A stretch of 64,000 bases of DNA from Bradyrhizobium tropiciagri (GCF_018130505.1 NZ_JAFCKH010000002.1:186001-250000), one strand, 5' to 3'; counted from the first letter of the stretch, positions 1 to 8,421 are shown. Notes: generated by a model not told the origin, from the letters alone. Numbers and translations are program-made.

Positions 1-4
1 CGCG

Positions 5-62
5 GCAATCCATTCTTTCCCCGCGGCAAAGCATGGATTGCTTCGCTTCGCTCGCAATGACG
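5..62. repeat. Partial palindromic intergenic repeat
   Basis: A perfect 9-bp inverted pair (GCAATCCAT at 5-13, ATGGATTGC at 33-41) is followed by a tail ending in CGCAATGACGG. It lies just downstream of soxB and may act as its transcript end. No run of T follows, so a terminator role is inference. Confidence 0.5.
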
Positions 63-97
63 GTGAGGCAGCTACGGCAGCCGCGATCCCCGCCGCG

Positions 98-1846
98 TCA
101 TCCCAGCCTCGTGATGCCCGGATTGTCCTCGACGCCGTTCAGCGTCACGCCCGGCGCGTCGCGGTTCGGCGGCCGGCCGGCGCGCAAATGCTTGGCCACG
201 ACATCCCAGACCGGCGCGCCGCTCTGCTGGTTGACCGAGGCCCAGCCCGCGACCTTGTAGCTCTTGCCGGCTTCGAGGTGCTTGCCGTTGCCGAGCTTCA
301 GCTCGGAAATGCGCTTGCCGACGGATTCGCCGGGCGTGCAGGTGTAGGCGAGGCCGCCGACGCGGACCATGTCGCCGCCCTGCTGATAGTAAGGATCGGC
401 GTTGAACAAATTGTCGCAGACGTCTTCCAGCACATCCTTGATCTGGCTGCCGGTCATGCTGGCGACGTAGGTCTCCGGATAGGTGATCGCGGTTTCCGAC
501 AGCACGTCTTCCATGGTCAGCGGCTGGCCGGCGAGCGTCGTGAGGCCCCAGCGGAAGCCGGGCGACAGCGCGATCTCCGCTTCAAGCTCGCTCTGCAGCG
601 CGTCGCAGATCAGCTGGTCGACGGTGCCGGAGAAATTGCCGCGGCGGTAGAGCAGGCGGTCGGCGGCGGCGAGCTTGTCGTCCCAATCGTCGATGTAGGG
701 CTGGCGCATCTTGTCGATCAGCGCCTGCATCGCCGGTTCGGGCTTCAGCAACTCGGCGAAAACCGGCAGCAGCCGGTAGCGGACATTGGCGACCTTGCCC
801 TTGGCGAGGTCGAGATCGAGCACGCCGATGAACTTGCCGTTGGAGCCGGCATTGGTCACCAGCGTGACGCCGCCGGCATTGGTCACCGTGATCGGCAGCG
901 GGATCGCGTCATGGGTGTGGCCGCCGAGGATGACGTCGATGCCGGTGACGCGGCCGGCGAGCTTGAGATCGACATCCATGCCGTTGTGCGACAGCAGGAT
1001 CACCGCATCGACCTTGTCGTTGTTGCGGTGGTTGTCGACGAGCTTCTGCAGTTCCTCGTCGCGGATGCCGAAGGTCCAGTCCGGCGTGAAGCGCTTCGGA
1101 TGCGCGATCGGCACATAGGGGAAGGCCTGGCCGATGATCGCGACGCGGTGGCCGCCGATCTCCTTGACGATCGACGGCTTGAACACCCGCCCCGAGGCCG
1201 GATCGAACGCCTTGGCGTCGTTGAACGCGGCCTCTTCGGTCAGGAACACGTTCTGCGCCAGGAACTCGCCCTTGAAGCGCGAAAGATTGTCGCGCAGCAC
1301 CGCTTCGCCATAGGTGAATTCCCAATGCCCGGTCATCGCCTCGATGCCGAGCAAATTGGCGGCCTCTACCATGTCGGCGCCCTTCATGGCATTGGCGAGC
1401 CCGGTGCCTTGCCAGAGGTCGCCGCCGTCGAGCAGCAGGGTGCGGCGCTCGCCGACATCGGCGCGCAGCTTGTCGATCAGCGTCTTCAGGTGCGCGAAGC
1501 CGCCGAGCCGGCCGAAGCGGGCCGCCGCCTTCTCGAACTCGACGCAGGTGAAGGCATAGGCATCGGCGCTGTCGGGCCGGATGCCGAAGCGATCGAGGAA
1601 GGCCTTGCCGACCAGATGCGGCGGCTGGCCGGCCATCGCGCCGACGCCGATGTTGACGCTGGGCTCGCGGAAGAACACCGGCCTCAGCTGCGCATGGGTG
1701 TCCGTGATGTGCAGGATGCGGGCGTTGCCGAAGCGTTCGAGGTCGTAGACGCTGGCGGTGTCGGCGCCGCGCGCAAGCCGCGGCAGCCCGGCCGACAGCG
1801 TCGCGGCGGCCGCACCCTTCAGCAATTCCCGGCGGCGGATGATCAT
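98..1846 (-). CDS. soxB: Thiosulfohydrolase SoxB
   Basis: SoxB is the periplasmic dinuclear-manganese hydrolase that releases sulfate from the thiosulfonate carried on the SoxY cysteine. The 582-residue protein opens with a twin-arginine type signal (RRRELLK, residues 4-10). It shows the metallophosphoesterase signature motifs: DTH at 49-51, DGGD at 140-143, GHWEFTYG at 173-180 (the SoxB form of GNHE), SHN at 286-288 and GGHTHD at 308-313. The start at 1846 is preferred over an in-frame start at 1903 because it places the signal peptide at the N terminus and has a GGGAG ribosome site. It is the last gene of the sox operon here. Length is normal for the family. Confidence 0.96.
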   Translation of the reverse strand: MIIRRRELLKGAAAATLSAGLPRLARGADTASVYDLERFGNARILHITDTHAQLRPVFFREPSVNIGVGAMAGQPPHLVGKAFLDRFGIRPDSADAYAFTCVEFEKAAARFGRLGGFAHLKTLIDKLRADVGERRTLLLDGGDLWQGTGLANAMKGADMVEAANLLGIEAMTGHWEFTYGEAVLRDNLSRFKGEFLAQNVFLTEEAAFNDAKAFDPASGRVFKPSIVKEIGGHRVAIIGQAFPYVPIAHPKRFTPDWTFGIRDEELQKLVDNHRNNDKVDAVILLSHNGMDVDLKLAGRVTGIDVILGGHTHDAIPLPITVTNAGGVTLVTNAGSNGKFIGVLDLDLAKGKVANVRYRLLPVFAELLKPEPAMQALIDKMRQPYIDDWDDKLAAADRLLYRRGNFSGTVDQLICDALQSELEAEIALSPGFRWGLTTLAGQPLTMEDVLSETAITYPETYVASMTGSQIKDVLEDVCDNLFNADPYYQQGGDMVRVGGLAYTCTPGESVGKRISELKLGNGKHLEAGKSYKVAGWASVNQQSGAPVWDVVAKHLRAGRPPNRDAPGVTLNGVEDNPGITRLG

Positions 1847-1939
1847 CACTCTCCCGGCACTTGGTTGGATGCCACGCGGGCGGTGGTGGGGCTCTATCCC
1901 CACAAGGGGGAGGGAACCCTCCGCCGGTGCCTTCCTGAC

Positions 1940-2260
1940 TCAGCGAATTTCCAGGTCCTTCCAGCGTTCCTTTTCGCTGGTGGCCTGGAAGATCGATGCC
2001 TTGGCCAACGCTTCCGCTTCTGTGGCCCTGGTCACTGCGGTGTCGAAATCACCAGCATCTCCGGCCTTTTTTGCGGCGGCGAGCGTCGCGGCTGTGGTGG
2101 TCCACTGGTTGCGCAGGCCGCCCGCTTCCTTGTTGGCGGCTTCGGCGGCGGCATAGGCCGCCTTGTAGTCGGCCTCGGAGGCGGCGAGGGCGACGGTCGC
2201 GGTTGCCGTCAGCAGCACCGATGCGGCGAGAATTCGCGTCATCATCATGGCCGCGCTCAT
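1940..2260 (-). CDS. soxK: Small SoxXA-binding protein (SoxK-like)
   Basis: A 106-residue exported protein with a signal peptide to about residue 27, followed by an alanine- and lysine-rich helical stretch of about 80 residues. Its ATG overlaps the soxA stop (ATGA). The position between soxA and soxB, the size and the composition match the SoxXA-binding protein (SAXB/SoxK) that forms a SoxAXK trimer in some sulfur oxidisers. The family call rests mainly on context and general character, not on a catalytic motif. A small lipoprotein-like periplasmic protein of another family is the alternative. Confidence 0.7.
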   Translation of the reverse strand: MSAAMMMTRILAASVLLTATATVALAASEADYKAAYAAAEAANKEAGGLRNQWTTTAATLAAAKKAGDAGDFDTAVTRATEAEALAKASIFQATSEKERWKDLEIR

Positions 2261-3108
2261 GGTCTTGCTCCCGGACCCGAGATCGGCAGCCCATTGCTGA
2301 CATAGGACAGGTAGTATTCGAGGTTGCGGTACTCGTCGTCCTGCGGGTTGAGCGGCACGCCGCGGATCTGGCTGTTGCAGGTGGTGAAGCGGCGGCTGGT
2401 GGTGCCCATGCCGCTCCATTCCGAGCGATAGATCGGCATCGCATTCAGGATGCCGAGCGCCGGCGCCAGCACCTCGGCACGGATCCGCTCGCCGGGGCTC
2501 TGCACATGGCAGGTGGCGCAGGAGAAATTGAGCTGGCCGCGGCGGGTGTAGAAATACTCCTTGCCCTTCTGGTAGGCCTCCAGCGCGCGGGGATCGTTCG
2601 GGATATTGATGTTCATCGGCTTGCCGCGCGAGGTGTAGGCCATGTAGGCGGTGAGCGCCGCCATCTCGTCCTTTACGTAGGAATAGGGCGTCTCGCCGTT
2701 GGCCTCGCGGCAGCGGTTGAGCGCAAGCTCCAGCGTGATGACCTTGCCTTCCTTCTCGTCGAAATAAGGATAGTCCTGGCGGATGCCGATGCCCTTGTTG
2801 GGGAAGCAATCCGCATAGGTCTTGCCGTTCTTGAACGGCTTGGCGAACATTTCCTTGCCGGCCTCGAGCGAGAACTCGTAGGGCGGAAACTGCTCCTTCT
2901 CTTCCCACTGCTTGTGCAGGTCCTCGTTCATCGAATAGGGACCGTTGACGAAATCCTCCAGCTTCAGCTTGGGGAATTTATCGGTGAAGAATTTCTGGAA
3001 CGCGGCCTTGTCGGCGACGGGATCGACGGTGCCGGCCGCACGCGCCGCCGGCGCGAGCGCCAGCACGGCGAACGCTGCGATCGCAGCGCGAATTGCAAGA
3101 CGCATCAT
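2257..3108 (-). CDS. soxA: Sulfur oxidation c-type cytochrome SoxA
   Basis: SoxA with SoxX forms the periplasmic cytochrome that joins thiosulfate to SoxY oxidatively. The 283-residue precursor has a signal peptide to about residue 24, one heme site CATCH (C197, C200, H201), and a downstream C244 in the position of the heme-ligand/active-site cysteine. The N-terminal domain lacks a CxxCH and instead has single cysteines at C101 and C133. This is the monoheme form, in which a disulfide replaces the first heme. It overlaps soxZ by 4 nt upstream and the SoxK-like gene by 4 nt downstream, so translation is probably coupled. Confidence 0.95.
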   Translation of the reverse strand: MMRLAIRAAIAAFAVLALAPAARAAGTVDPVADKAAFQKFFTDKFPKLKLEDFVNGPYSMNEDLHKQWEEKEQFPPYEFSLEAGKEMFAKPFKNGKTYADCFPNKGIGIRQDYPYFDEKEGKVITLELALNRCREANGETPYSYVKDEMAALTAYMAYTSRGKPMNINIPNDPRALEAYQKGKEYFYTRRGQLNFSCATCHVQSPGERIRAEVLAPALGILNAMPIYRSEWSGMGTTSRRFTTCNSQIRGVPLNPQDDEYRNLEYYLSYVSNGLPISGPGARP

Positions 3109-3416
3109 TGAATCTTCGCCGTGGTGCTGTCGGTCGCGCCCTTGTTGTCGACCCAGCTGACCTTGAGCTCGTCGCCCTTCTTGCCGCCCTTGAAGGCGAA
3201 CTTGACATAAGGATCCTTGGAGACGCCGCCGCCCCAGTCGGCGAGGAACACCGGCTTTCCCTGATATTCGAAGGTGAGCTGTGTGATGAAGTGCGGCGGA
3301 ATGATCTCGCCCTTGGCGTCCTTGACAAAGCCGGAATCCATCGGGTGCTGGATCAGCGCCTGCACCTCGGTGGTGTCGCCGTTCGAGGTGGCGCGCACGC
3401 GAATGCTCGATGCCAT
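3105..3416 (-). CDS. soxZ: Thiosulfate oxidation carrier complex protein SoxZ
   Basis: A 103-residue protein without a signal peptide. SoxZ is the immunoglobulin-fold partner of SoxY, and the SoxYZ heterodimer carries the sulfur substrate in the periplasm, SoxZ being co-exported with SoxY. The N-terminal IRVRATSNGDTTEV and the HPMDSG stretch fit SoxZ. It lies directly downstream of soxY (33 nt) and overlaps soxA by 4 nt. Confidence 0.95.
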   Translation of the reverse strand: MASSIRVRATSNGDTTEVQALIQHPMDSGFVKDAKGEIIPPHFITQLTFEYQGKPVFLADWGGGVSKDPYVKFAFKGGKKGDELKVSWVDNKGATDSTTAKIQ

Positions 3417-3449
3417 CGGTTTGCTTCCTTTTCGTTCGCGGATGCGCGA

Positions 3450-3944
3450 TCAGCCGCCGCAGCCGCCGACGGTCACCTTGATTTCCTTGACCGCGCTGTA
3501 GAGCTTGCCGCCGGCCTCGACAATCACGGTCACATTGCTGGTCTTCGCCATCTTGATGCGGTTGGCGACGTTCGGCACCGTGCCGGCCGGGATCTTGTAG
3601 GAAGCCACCAGCGCGATAGGGTTCTCGGTGACCAGGAACGAGATCGAGGTGACGTCCGCCAGCGTCGTGCTGGCCGAGATCGGCACCACGGCGCCGTTCT
3701 CGGCAATCTCGGGCGCGTCCATCTTCACCTTGTCCGACGGTTCCGGGCTCTTGCCGTAGAGCGCCTTGATCGCATCGGCCTCGCTCTTCTGCTTGAACGC
3801 GTCGGCCGGATAGGCGTCGTTGGCGGCGGCGAGCGCCTGCGGCACGCCGAACGGAACGACGCCGAGGCCGATCAGCGCGGCAATGCCGGCGCCCTTCAGC
3901 ACCAGGCGGCGCGCGGGCGAAAACTCGTTGCTCGTGATGCTCAT
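3450..3944 (-). CDS. soxY: Thiosulfate oxidation carrier protein SoxY
   Basis: SoxY carries the sulfur substrate on a cysteine in its flexible C-terminal tail. The 164-residue precursor has a twin-arginine signal (ARRLVLKGAG, residues 11-20) and ends in VGGCGG with the carrier cysteine at 162, the diagnostic SoxY ending. The start at 3944 follows GAGGAG at suitable distance; an in-frame start 10 codons earlier lacks support. It lies between soxX and soxZ. Confidence 0.96.
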   Translation of the reverse strand: MSITSNEFSPARRLVLKGAGIAALIGLGVVPFGVPQALAAANDAYPADAFKQKSEADAIKALYGKSPEPSDKVKMDAPEIAENGAVVPISASTTLADVTSISFLVTENPIALVASYKIPAGTVPNVANRIKMAKTSNVTVIVEAGGKLYSAVKEIKVTVGGCGG

Positions 3945-3980
3945 CGAAAACTCCTCAACACAAAACTCGTTCAAGCGACG

Positions 3981-4328
3981 TCATAGCGTCTGCAGGAAAT
4001 CCACCACCGCGCCGATCTCCTGCTCGCTCAGGATCCGGTTGCGGCCGAACGGAGGCATCACCGTCTGCGGGTTGCGCTTGGTTTCGTCGGACACGATCGC
4101 GATCAACTCGTCGCGGCTGTATTTCGCCTTGAGGCCGCTCAGCTCGGGGCCGATCGTGCCCGGCAGATCGCCGCCCTTGATCACATGGCAGGTCAGGCAA
4201 TTGCCCTTGCCGCGGTCGAAGGCGAGCTTCTGGCCCTCGGCGGCGGATTGGGCCCGCGCAGGCGCAGCCATCGCGGTGCCTGCCAGCAGCGCCAGCAGGA
4301 GGATCGGCTTGGAGAAGGTGGCGATCAA
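3981..4328 (-). CDS. soxX: Sulfur oxidation c-type cytochrome SoxX
   Basis: Monoheme partner of SoxA. The mature part has CLTCH (C44, C47, H48) and the distal methionine in MPPFG (M91). A signal peptide spans about residues 1-27. The frame stays open to 4574, but the added stretch lies in repeat DNA and would bury the signal peptide. No ATG is placed well. TTG at 4328 is chosen because GGGAAA lies 5' of it; the exact start is uncertain. It is the first gene of the sox operon. Confidence 0.85.
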   Translation of the reverse strand: MIATFSKPILLLALLAGTAMAAPARAQSAAEGQKLAFDRGKGNCLTCHVIKGGDLPGTIGPELSGLKAKYSRDELIAIVSDETKRNPQTVMPPFGRNRILSEQEIGAVVDFLQTL

Positions 4329-4473
4329 GGACGTTTCCCGGGCTTCAATCTCGATGATCCCATCGCAATATAAGAAGTGGAAAGCACAAAGGCCATCGGC
4401 TGGCAATCTGGAGAATGGGCGTGGCGGGAGCGCGGTTAATGATGGTGACCCGGACCGCTGCACAGGACCATAC

Positions 4474-4602
4474 CCGTCACCCTGAGGAGCGCGGAGCGCG
4501 TCTCGAAGGGTCGACGGCCCGGCTGGTGGCCGTGCATCCTTCGAGGCTCGCTGCGCTCGCGCCTCCAGCGACAAAGGCTTCGCCTTTGCGCGGGGATGAC
4601 GG
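4474..4602. repeat. Intergenic palindromic repeat, family A
   Basis: About 130 bp starting CCGTCACCCTGAGGAGCGC and ending GGATGACGGG, with inner complementary arms around CTCGAAGGGT and ATCCTTCGAG. Related copies lie at 6849-6952 and 43633-43736. It fills most of the gap between soxX and the methyltransferase gene. The remaining sequence of 4329-4680 shows no gene. Confidence 0.8.
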
Positions 4603-4680
4603 GGTAGATATATTGCGCTCGGTTCCGCCTTTGCGGATTGCGCATCCGCGACCTACAATCGCCTGAACAGGAGAAGTGCG

Positions 4681-5370
4681 GTGGCGGAATTCGTGGTGGA
4701 GTTCGGCAAGGATGGCAGCCCGCTCGAGCCGGACGGCAGGCTCGATGCCGCTGCGTTCCACCGCAACCATCAGCCGATCTGGGCGGTCCTGAAGGACTTC
4801 CTCGCCGGCCGGTCCGGCGACGTGCTGGAGGCCGGCAGCGGCACCGGTCAGCATGTCGTGCATTTCGCCGGTCAGACGCCCGAGATCATCTGGTGGCCGA
4901 GCGATCTGAGCGCCGCGCATCTGCGCAGCATCGCGGCCTGGCGCGCCCATGCCGGCCTCGCCAACATCCGGCCGCCGCAGCCGATCGACCTGTCCGATCC
5001 GGCATGGTCGCCGGCGCCGCCGGACGGCAAAGGTCCGGACAAACTGCTCGCCATCTTTTGCGCCAACGTCATCCACATCGCGCCCTGGCGCGTCGCCGAG
5101 GGCCTGTTCGCCGGCGCGGCGCGGCATCTGCGCGGCGACGGGCGGCTGTTTCTTTACGGCCCGTTCAAGCGCGACGGCAAGCACACCGCGCTGAGCAACG
5201 CGGTGTTCGACACATCGCTGCGCGAACGCGATCCGGAATGGGGCGTGCGCGACATCGCCGATCTGGAGACGCTGGCCGACGGCGTCGGCCTGCGCTTGGC
5301 CGATACGTTCGAGATGCCGGCCAACAACATGATCTTGATGTTCGTCCGCAAGGATGCAGCTCAGTCGTAG
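4681..5370 (+). CDS. DUF938 family SAM-dependent methyltransferase-like protein
   Basis: A 229-residue protein with a class I methyltransferase motif I (LEAGSGTGQH, about residues 49-58), an acidic motif at WWPSDLS and FCANVIHIAPW in the position of motif IV. Overall it matches DUF938 proteins, whose substrate is not established. It starts with GTG; AGGAGAAG precedes it at good distance. It converges on the isoaspartyl-methyltransferase-like gene and overlaps it by 10 nt. Confidence 0.85.
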   Translation: MAEFVVEFGKDGSPLEPDGRLDAAAFHRNHQPIWAVLKDFLAGRSGDVLEAGSGTGQHVVHFAGQTPEIIWWPSDLSAAHLRSIAAWRAHAGLANIRPPQPIDLSDPAWSPAPPDGKGPDKLLAIFCANVIHIAPWRVAEGLFAGAARHLRGDGRLFLYGPFKRDGKHTALSNAVFDTSLRERDPEWGVRDIADLETLADGVGLRLADTFEMPANNMILMFVRKDAAQS

Positions 5371-6233
5371 GCCAGGCACCATCCATCGCCGCGAACCCAG
5401 CAGCGCTCGTCCGGGACGTCCCGATTGCGATACAGCCGCGTCACCTTCTCCCAGGCGCCGCGGGCGAAGGCTTCCGCCAGTGCCTTTTCCGAGGCTTCGT
5501 TCCGGCCGCCGTCGCAGGGGATGATCGCGACCGGCGAAATCCAGCTCGCGTGATAATCCGGTCCGTCGCGCCGGATCAGGAACACGGCGCCTGACCGCGC
5601 TATCCGCTGCAGGTTGCCGCTCTTGAATCCGTCATCCGAGGTCAGCGGCAGGATCAGGCGGCCGCCGTCGGCGAGGCCGTCGAGCCATCGTGCGGCAGGC
5701 TGCGTGCAGCCGGCGTTGACATAGATGACGTCGGCCGGATCGAACGCGACCTGCGTGCCGTCGCCCTGGATGATCTCGACATTGGCGTAAGATGCAAGGT
5801 TGGCGCGTGAGCGTGCGGCAAGCTCCGCATCGAATTCGATGCCCGTCACGCGGCCGGCCGGTCCGGCGAGATGCGCGACCAGCGCGGTGTAGTAGCCGGT
5901 GCCGGTCCCAACATGCACCACGTGCTCGCCGGCGGCCGGTGCAGCGTGGTGCATCAGATAGGCGTGCAGCGACGGCTGTCCGTTGTTGAGCCGGCGCTCG
6001 GGGACCAGCGCGACCAGATCGTTGGTGTAGAGATAGACCGGGTCGGCATCCGGCGTCGGGACATAGTCTGGCGACAGCCAGCGCAGCATCAGCCACGGCC
6101 CCTCGCCGACGAAGTCCTCGCGCGGAACGGCGGCGAGCGCCGCGGCAAGCCGCGGGCTGCCGACATTGGCGGCGGCGAGGATCTGCTTGGCATAGGCGGC
6201 GCGGATAATGCGGAGTTCGGCTTGCGGATCCAT
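5361..6233 (-). CDS. Protein-L-isoaspartate O-methyltransferase family protein
   Basis: A 290-residue protein. The N-terminal two thirds resemble PCMT: VPREDFVG (37-44), the SAM motif VGTGTGYYT (108-116), and an acidic GIEFD loop. The usual PCMT length is about 210 residues. The extra C-terminal 70-80 residues contain no motif I recognise. PCMT repairs isoaspartyl residues in damaged proteins, but the divergence around the active region leaves the substrate open. It is transcribed away from the HicB gene. Confidence 0.8.
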   Translation of the reverse strand: MDPQAELRIIRAAYAKQILAAANVGSPRLAAALAAVPREDFVGEGPWLMLRWLSPDYVPTPDADPVYLYTNDLVALVPERRLNNGQPSLHAYLMHHAAPAAGEHVVHVGTGTGYYTALVAHLAGPAGRVTGIEFDAELAARSRANLASYANVEIIQGDGTQVAFDPADVIYVNAGCTQPAARWLDGLADGGRLILPLTSDDGFKSGNLQRIARSGAVFLIRRDGPDYHASWISPVAIIPCDGGRNEASEKALAEAFARGAWEKVTRLYRNRDVPDERCWVRGDGWCLAYD

Positions 6234-6267
6234 GGTCCGGCGGCTCCCTGCAATTCCAGTGATGTGT

Positions 6268-6299
6268 TATTTGACACACGCTTGTGTGTGAAATAGCAT
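6268..6299 (+). promoter_or_regulatory. Operator-promoter upstream of hicB-like gene
   Basis: Twelve-base arms TATTTGACACAC (6268-6279) and GTGTGTGAAATA (6284-6295) form an inverted repeat with one mismatch and a 4-nt spacer. Within it lies TTGACA (6271-6276), 17 bp upstream of TAGCAT (6294-6299), a plausible -35/-10 pair. A repressor on the palindrome would block the promoter. Autorepression by HicB is the inferred role. Confidence 0.65.
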
Positions 6300-6320
6300 A
6301 CTCGCAGGACGGAGGCCAGA

Positions 6321-6815
6321 ATGAAGAAGCGGCTTTATCCGGCGGTGCTGGAGCGCGGGTCCCGCGGCGCGTTCGGCGCCTGGTTTCCCGATTTCCCCGG
6401 CTGCGTGGCCGGCGGCAAATCGCAGGAAGAGGCGATCGAGCGCGCCGAACGTGCGCTGGCGCAGGCCGTCGACGGCTGGGTCGAGCAGGGGCGCGTGCTG
6501 CCGGAGCCGACCCCGATCGCTCAGATCGTGCCGCCCAAGGGCTCCGACGTCGCCGCCTATTTCATCGTCGGCGTCGATCCGCCCGATCCATCCGAACGGG
6601 TGAATGTCTATTTGCCGAAGAGCCTGATCGCGCGGATCGACAAGCGCGCCGCCGAGCTCGGCATGAGCCGCTCCAGCTTCTTCGGCTTCGCCAGTTCGCT
6701 GGCGCTGGAATGGCCCGGCGGCTATCCCCGTGGCGCCCCGATCGGCCCGCGCTCCAAGGTGCACAAGACCGGCGCGATACGCGCGGAGAAGGCGGGGAAG
6801 AAGGGGGCGCGGTAG
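6321..6815 (+). CDS. hicB: HicB family antitoxin (no HicA partner seen)
   Basis: A 164-residue protein. Residues about 5-65 form the HicB partial RNase H-like fold (YPAVLE, FPDFPGCVAGG, EAIERAERAL). Residues about 92-121 (NVYLPKSLIARIDKRAAELGMSR) form a ribbon-helix-helix-like DNA-binding segment. HicB normally neutralises the small HicA RNase, and the pair autoregulates. No HicA-sized open frame flanks it on either side, so it is an orphan here and may act as a regulator. A palindromic operator lies 25 nt upstream. Confidence 0.85.
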   Translation: MKKRLYPAVLERGSRGAFGAWFPDFPGCVAGGKSQEEAIERAERALAQAVDGWVEQGRVLPEPTPIAQIVPPKGSDVAAYFIVGVDPPDPSERVNVYLPKSLIARIDKRAAELGMSRSSFFGFASSLALEWPGGYPRGAPIGPRSKVHKTGAIRAEKAGKKGAR

Positions 6816-6848
6816 AATGTCATCGCCGAACTGCGCCAAGCTCTCACC

Positions 6849-6952
6849 CCGTCACCCTGAGGAGCGCGCAGCGCGTCTCGAAGGGTCGACGGCCCGGCTG
6901 GTGGCCGTGCATCCTTCGAGGCTCGCAAGAGCTCGCACCTCAGGATGACGGG
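6849..6952. repeat. Intergenic palindromic repeat, family A
   Basis: Second copy of the family at 4474-4602. It opens CCGTCACCCTGAGGAGCGC and ends GGATGACGGG, with the central part slightly shorter. It separates the hicB gene from the MFS transporter. Confidence 0.8.
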
Positions 6953-7112
6953 ATTTGCAGTGATACCGGCGTCCTGAGCGGCGAGCGCGGCGCCCCTCCG
7001 TGCGTTCCCCGCATGGCCTGCGCCCGTTTGCGTCGGTTGATCCACGTACCCCGCCTCCGCATAGTGGCAGCCATTCATGGCTCCTGCCGGGGCCTGCCTG
7101 GCGGGAAGGCCG

Positions 7113-8357
7113 ATGATCGACGTGACAGCTTCTGACGAGACCGCCGACGATGCGCGGGCGCGCAGCAATGTGTGGCGGCTCGCGGCGGCGCAGGCGTTGA
7201 CCGGGGCGAATTCGGCGGTGATCTTCGCCACCGGCTCGATCGTCGGCGCGACGCTGGCGCCGTCCGTCTCGCTCGCGACCGTGCCGCTCTCGATGTATGT
7301 GCTGGGGATGGCCGCCGGCACGCTGCCGACCGGAGCGATCTCGCGCGCCTATGGCCGGCGGGTCGCCTTCATCATCGGCACGTTCTGCGGCACGCTGACC
7401 GGTGCGCTCGGCGCCTGGGCGATCCTGCATTCGTCGTTCTGGCTGTTCTGCGCCGCGACGTTCCTCGGCGGGCTCTATGGCTCGGTCGCGCAGTCCTATC
7501 GCTTCGCCGCGGCCGATGGTGCCAGCGTCGCGTTCCGGCCCAAGGCGGTGTCCTGGGTGATGGCGGGTGGCGTGTTCGCCGGCGTGCTCGGGCCGCAGCT
7601 CGTGCAGTGGACCATGGACATCTGGCCGCCCTATCTGTTCGCGTTCTCCTTCGTGATGCAGGCCCTCGTCGCGCTGGTGGCGATGGCCGTGCTGTCGGGC
7701 GTCGACGCGCCCAAGCCCGCGGCAGCGGACCTGCATGGCGGCCGTCCGCTGCTCGAGATCGCACGGCAGCCGCGCTTCATCGCCGCGGCGCTGTGCGGCG
7801 TGATCGCCTACCCGATGATGAACCTCGTGATGACCTCGGCGCCGCTCGCGATGAAGATGTGCGGGCTGACGGTGAGCGATTCCAATTTCGGCATTCAGTG
7901 GCACATCGTCGCGATGTACGGCCCGAGCTTCTTCACGGGATCGCTGATCGCGCGGTTCGGCGCGCCGCTCATCGTCGGGCTCGGACTGGCGCTCGAAGCG
8001 GTCGCCGCGATGATCGGGCTGTCGGGCATCACGGCGCCGCACTTCTGGGCGACGCTGGTCGTGCTCGGAGTCGGCTGGAACTTCGCCTTTGTCGGCGCCT
8101 CGGCGCTGGTGCTGGAGACGCACCGGCCGCAGGAGCGCAACAAGGTGCAGGCGTTCAACGATTTCCTGGTGTTCGGCATGATGGCGGTCGGCTCGTTCTC
8201 GTCCGGCCAGCTGCTCGCGCATTACGGCTGGAATGCCGTCAACATGGTGGTGTTTCCGCCGGTGCTGCTCGGCCTCGTTGCGCTGTCGCTGGCCTCGTTT
8301 GCGCAGCGCCGCGCGAAATTGCGCGAGGTGGATGAGATGCCGGGGTCGAGCATATAG
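7113..8357 (+). CDS. MFS transporter
   Basis: A 414-residue integral membrane protein with about 12 hydrophobic segments and the loop 2-3 signature GAISRAYGRRVAF. A central hydrophilic linker lies near VDAPKPAAADLHGG. The substrate cannot be told from sequence. The start at 7113 has GGGAAGG upstream; an in-frame start 12 codons earlier has weaker support. A second, unrelated MFS gene follows in the same direction 193 nt downstream. Confidence 0.85.
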   Translation: MIDVTASDETADDARARSNVWRLAAAQALTGANSAVIFATGSIVGATLAPSVSLATVPLSMYVLGMAAGTLPTGAISRAYGRRVAFIIGTFCGTLTGALGAWAILHSSFWLFCAATFLGGLYGSVAQSYRFAAADGASVAFRPKAVSWVMAGGVFAGVLGPQLVQWTMDIWPPYLFAFSFVMQALVALVAMAVLSGVDAPKPAAADLHGGRPLLEIARQPRFIAAALCGVIAYPMMNLVMTSAPLAMKMCGLTVSDSNFGIQWHIVAMYGPSFFTGSLIARFGAPLIVGLGLALEAVAAMIGLSGITAPHFWATLVVLGVGWNFAFVGASALVLETHRPQERNKVQAFNDFLVFGMMAVGSFSSGQLLAHYGWNAVNMVVFPPVLLGLVALSLASFAQRRAKLREVDEMPGSSI

Positions 8358-8421
8358 AGCGTTTTCGAGCGAAGTGGATACCGGTTCGCGTCAAGAAAAC
8401 GCGTCAAACAACAAAAGCCTC
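8356..8421. repeat. Dispersed repeat, family E
   Basis: The stretch from TAGAGCGTTTTCGAGCGAAG to the CGCGTCAAAC region, with GGTTCGCGTCAAGAAAACGC in the middle, is a motif repeated in inverse sense at 18300-18345 (GCGTTTTCTTCGCGCGAACCGG). It starts at the stop codon of the preceding transporter. Confidence 0.55.

Noticed and set aside
38-2305. Long plus-strand open frame of 755 codons
   Set aside because: It is antisense to soxB, the SoxK-like gene and the soxA end, which have clear motifs. High GC gives long antisense frames.
3981-4574. Extended 197-residue form of SoxX
   Set aside because: The extra N-terminal part is encoded by repeat DNA and would place the signal peptide in the middle of the protein.
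6234-6320. HicA toxin gene sought beside hicB
   Set aside because: No frame of 50-80 codons with the HicA histidine motif is seen on either strand in the flanks.
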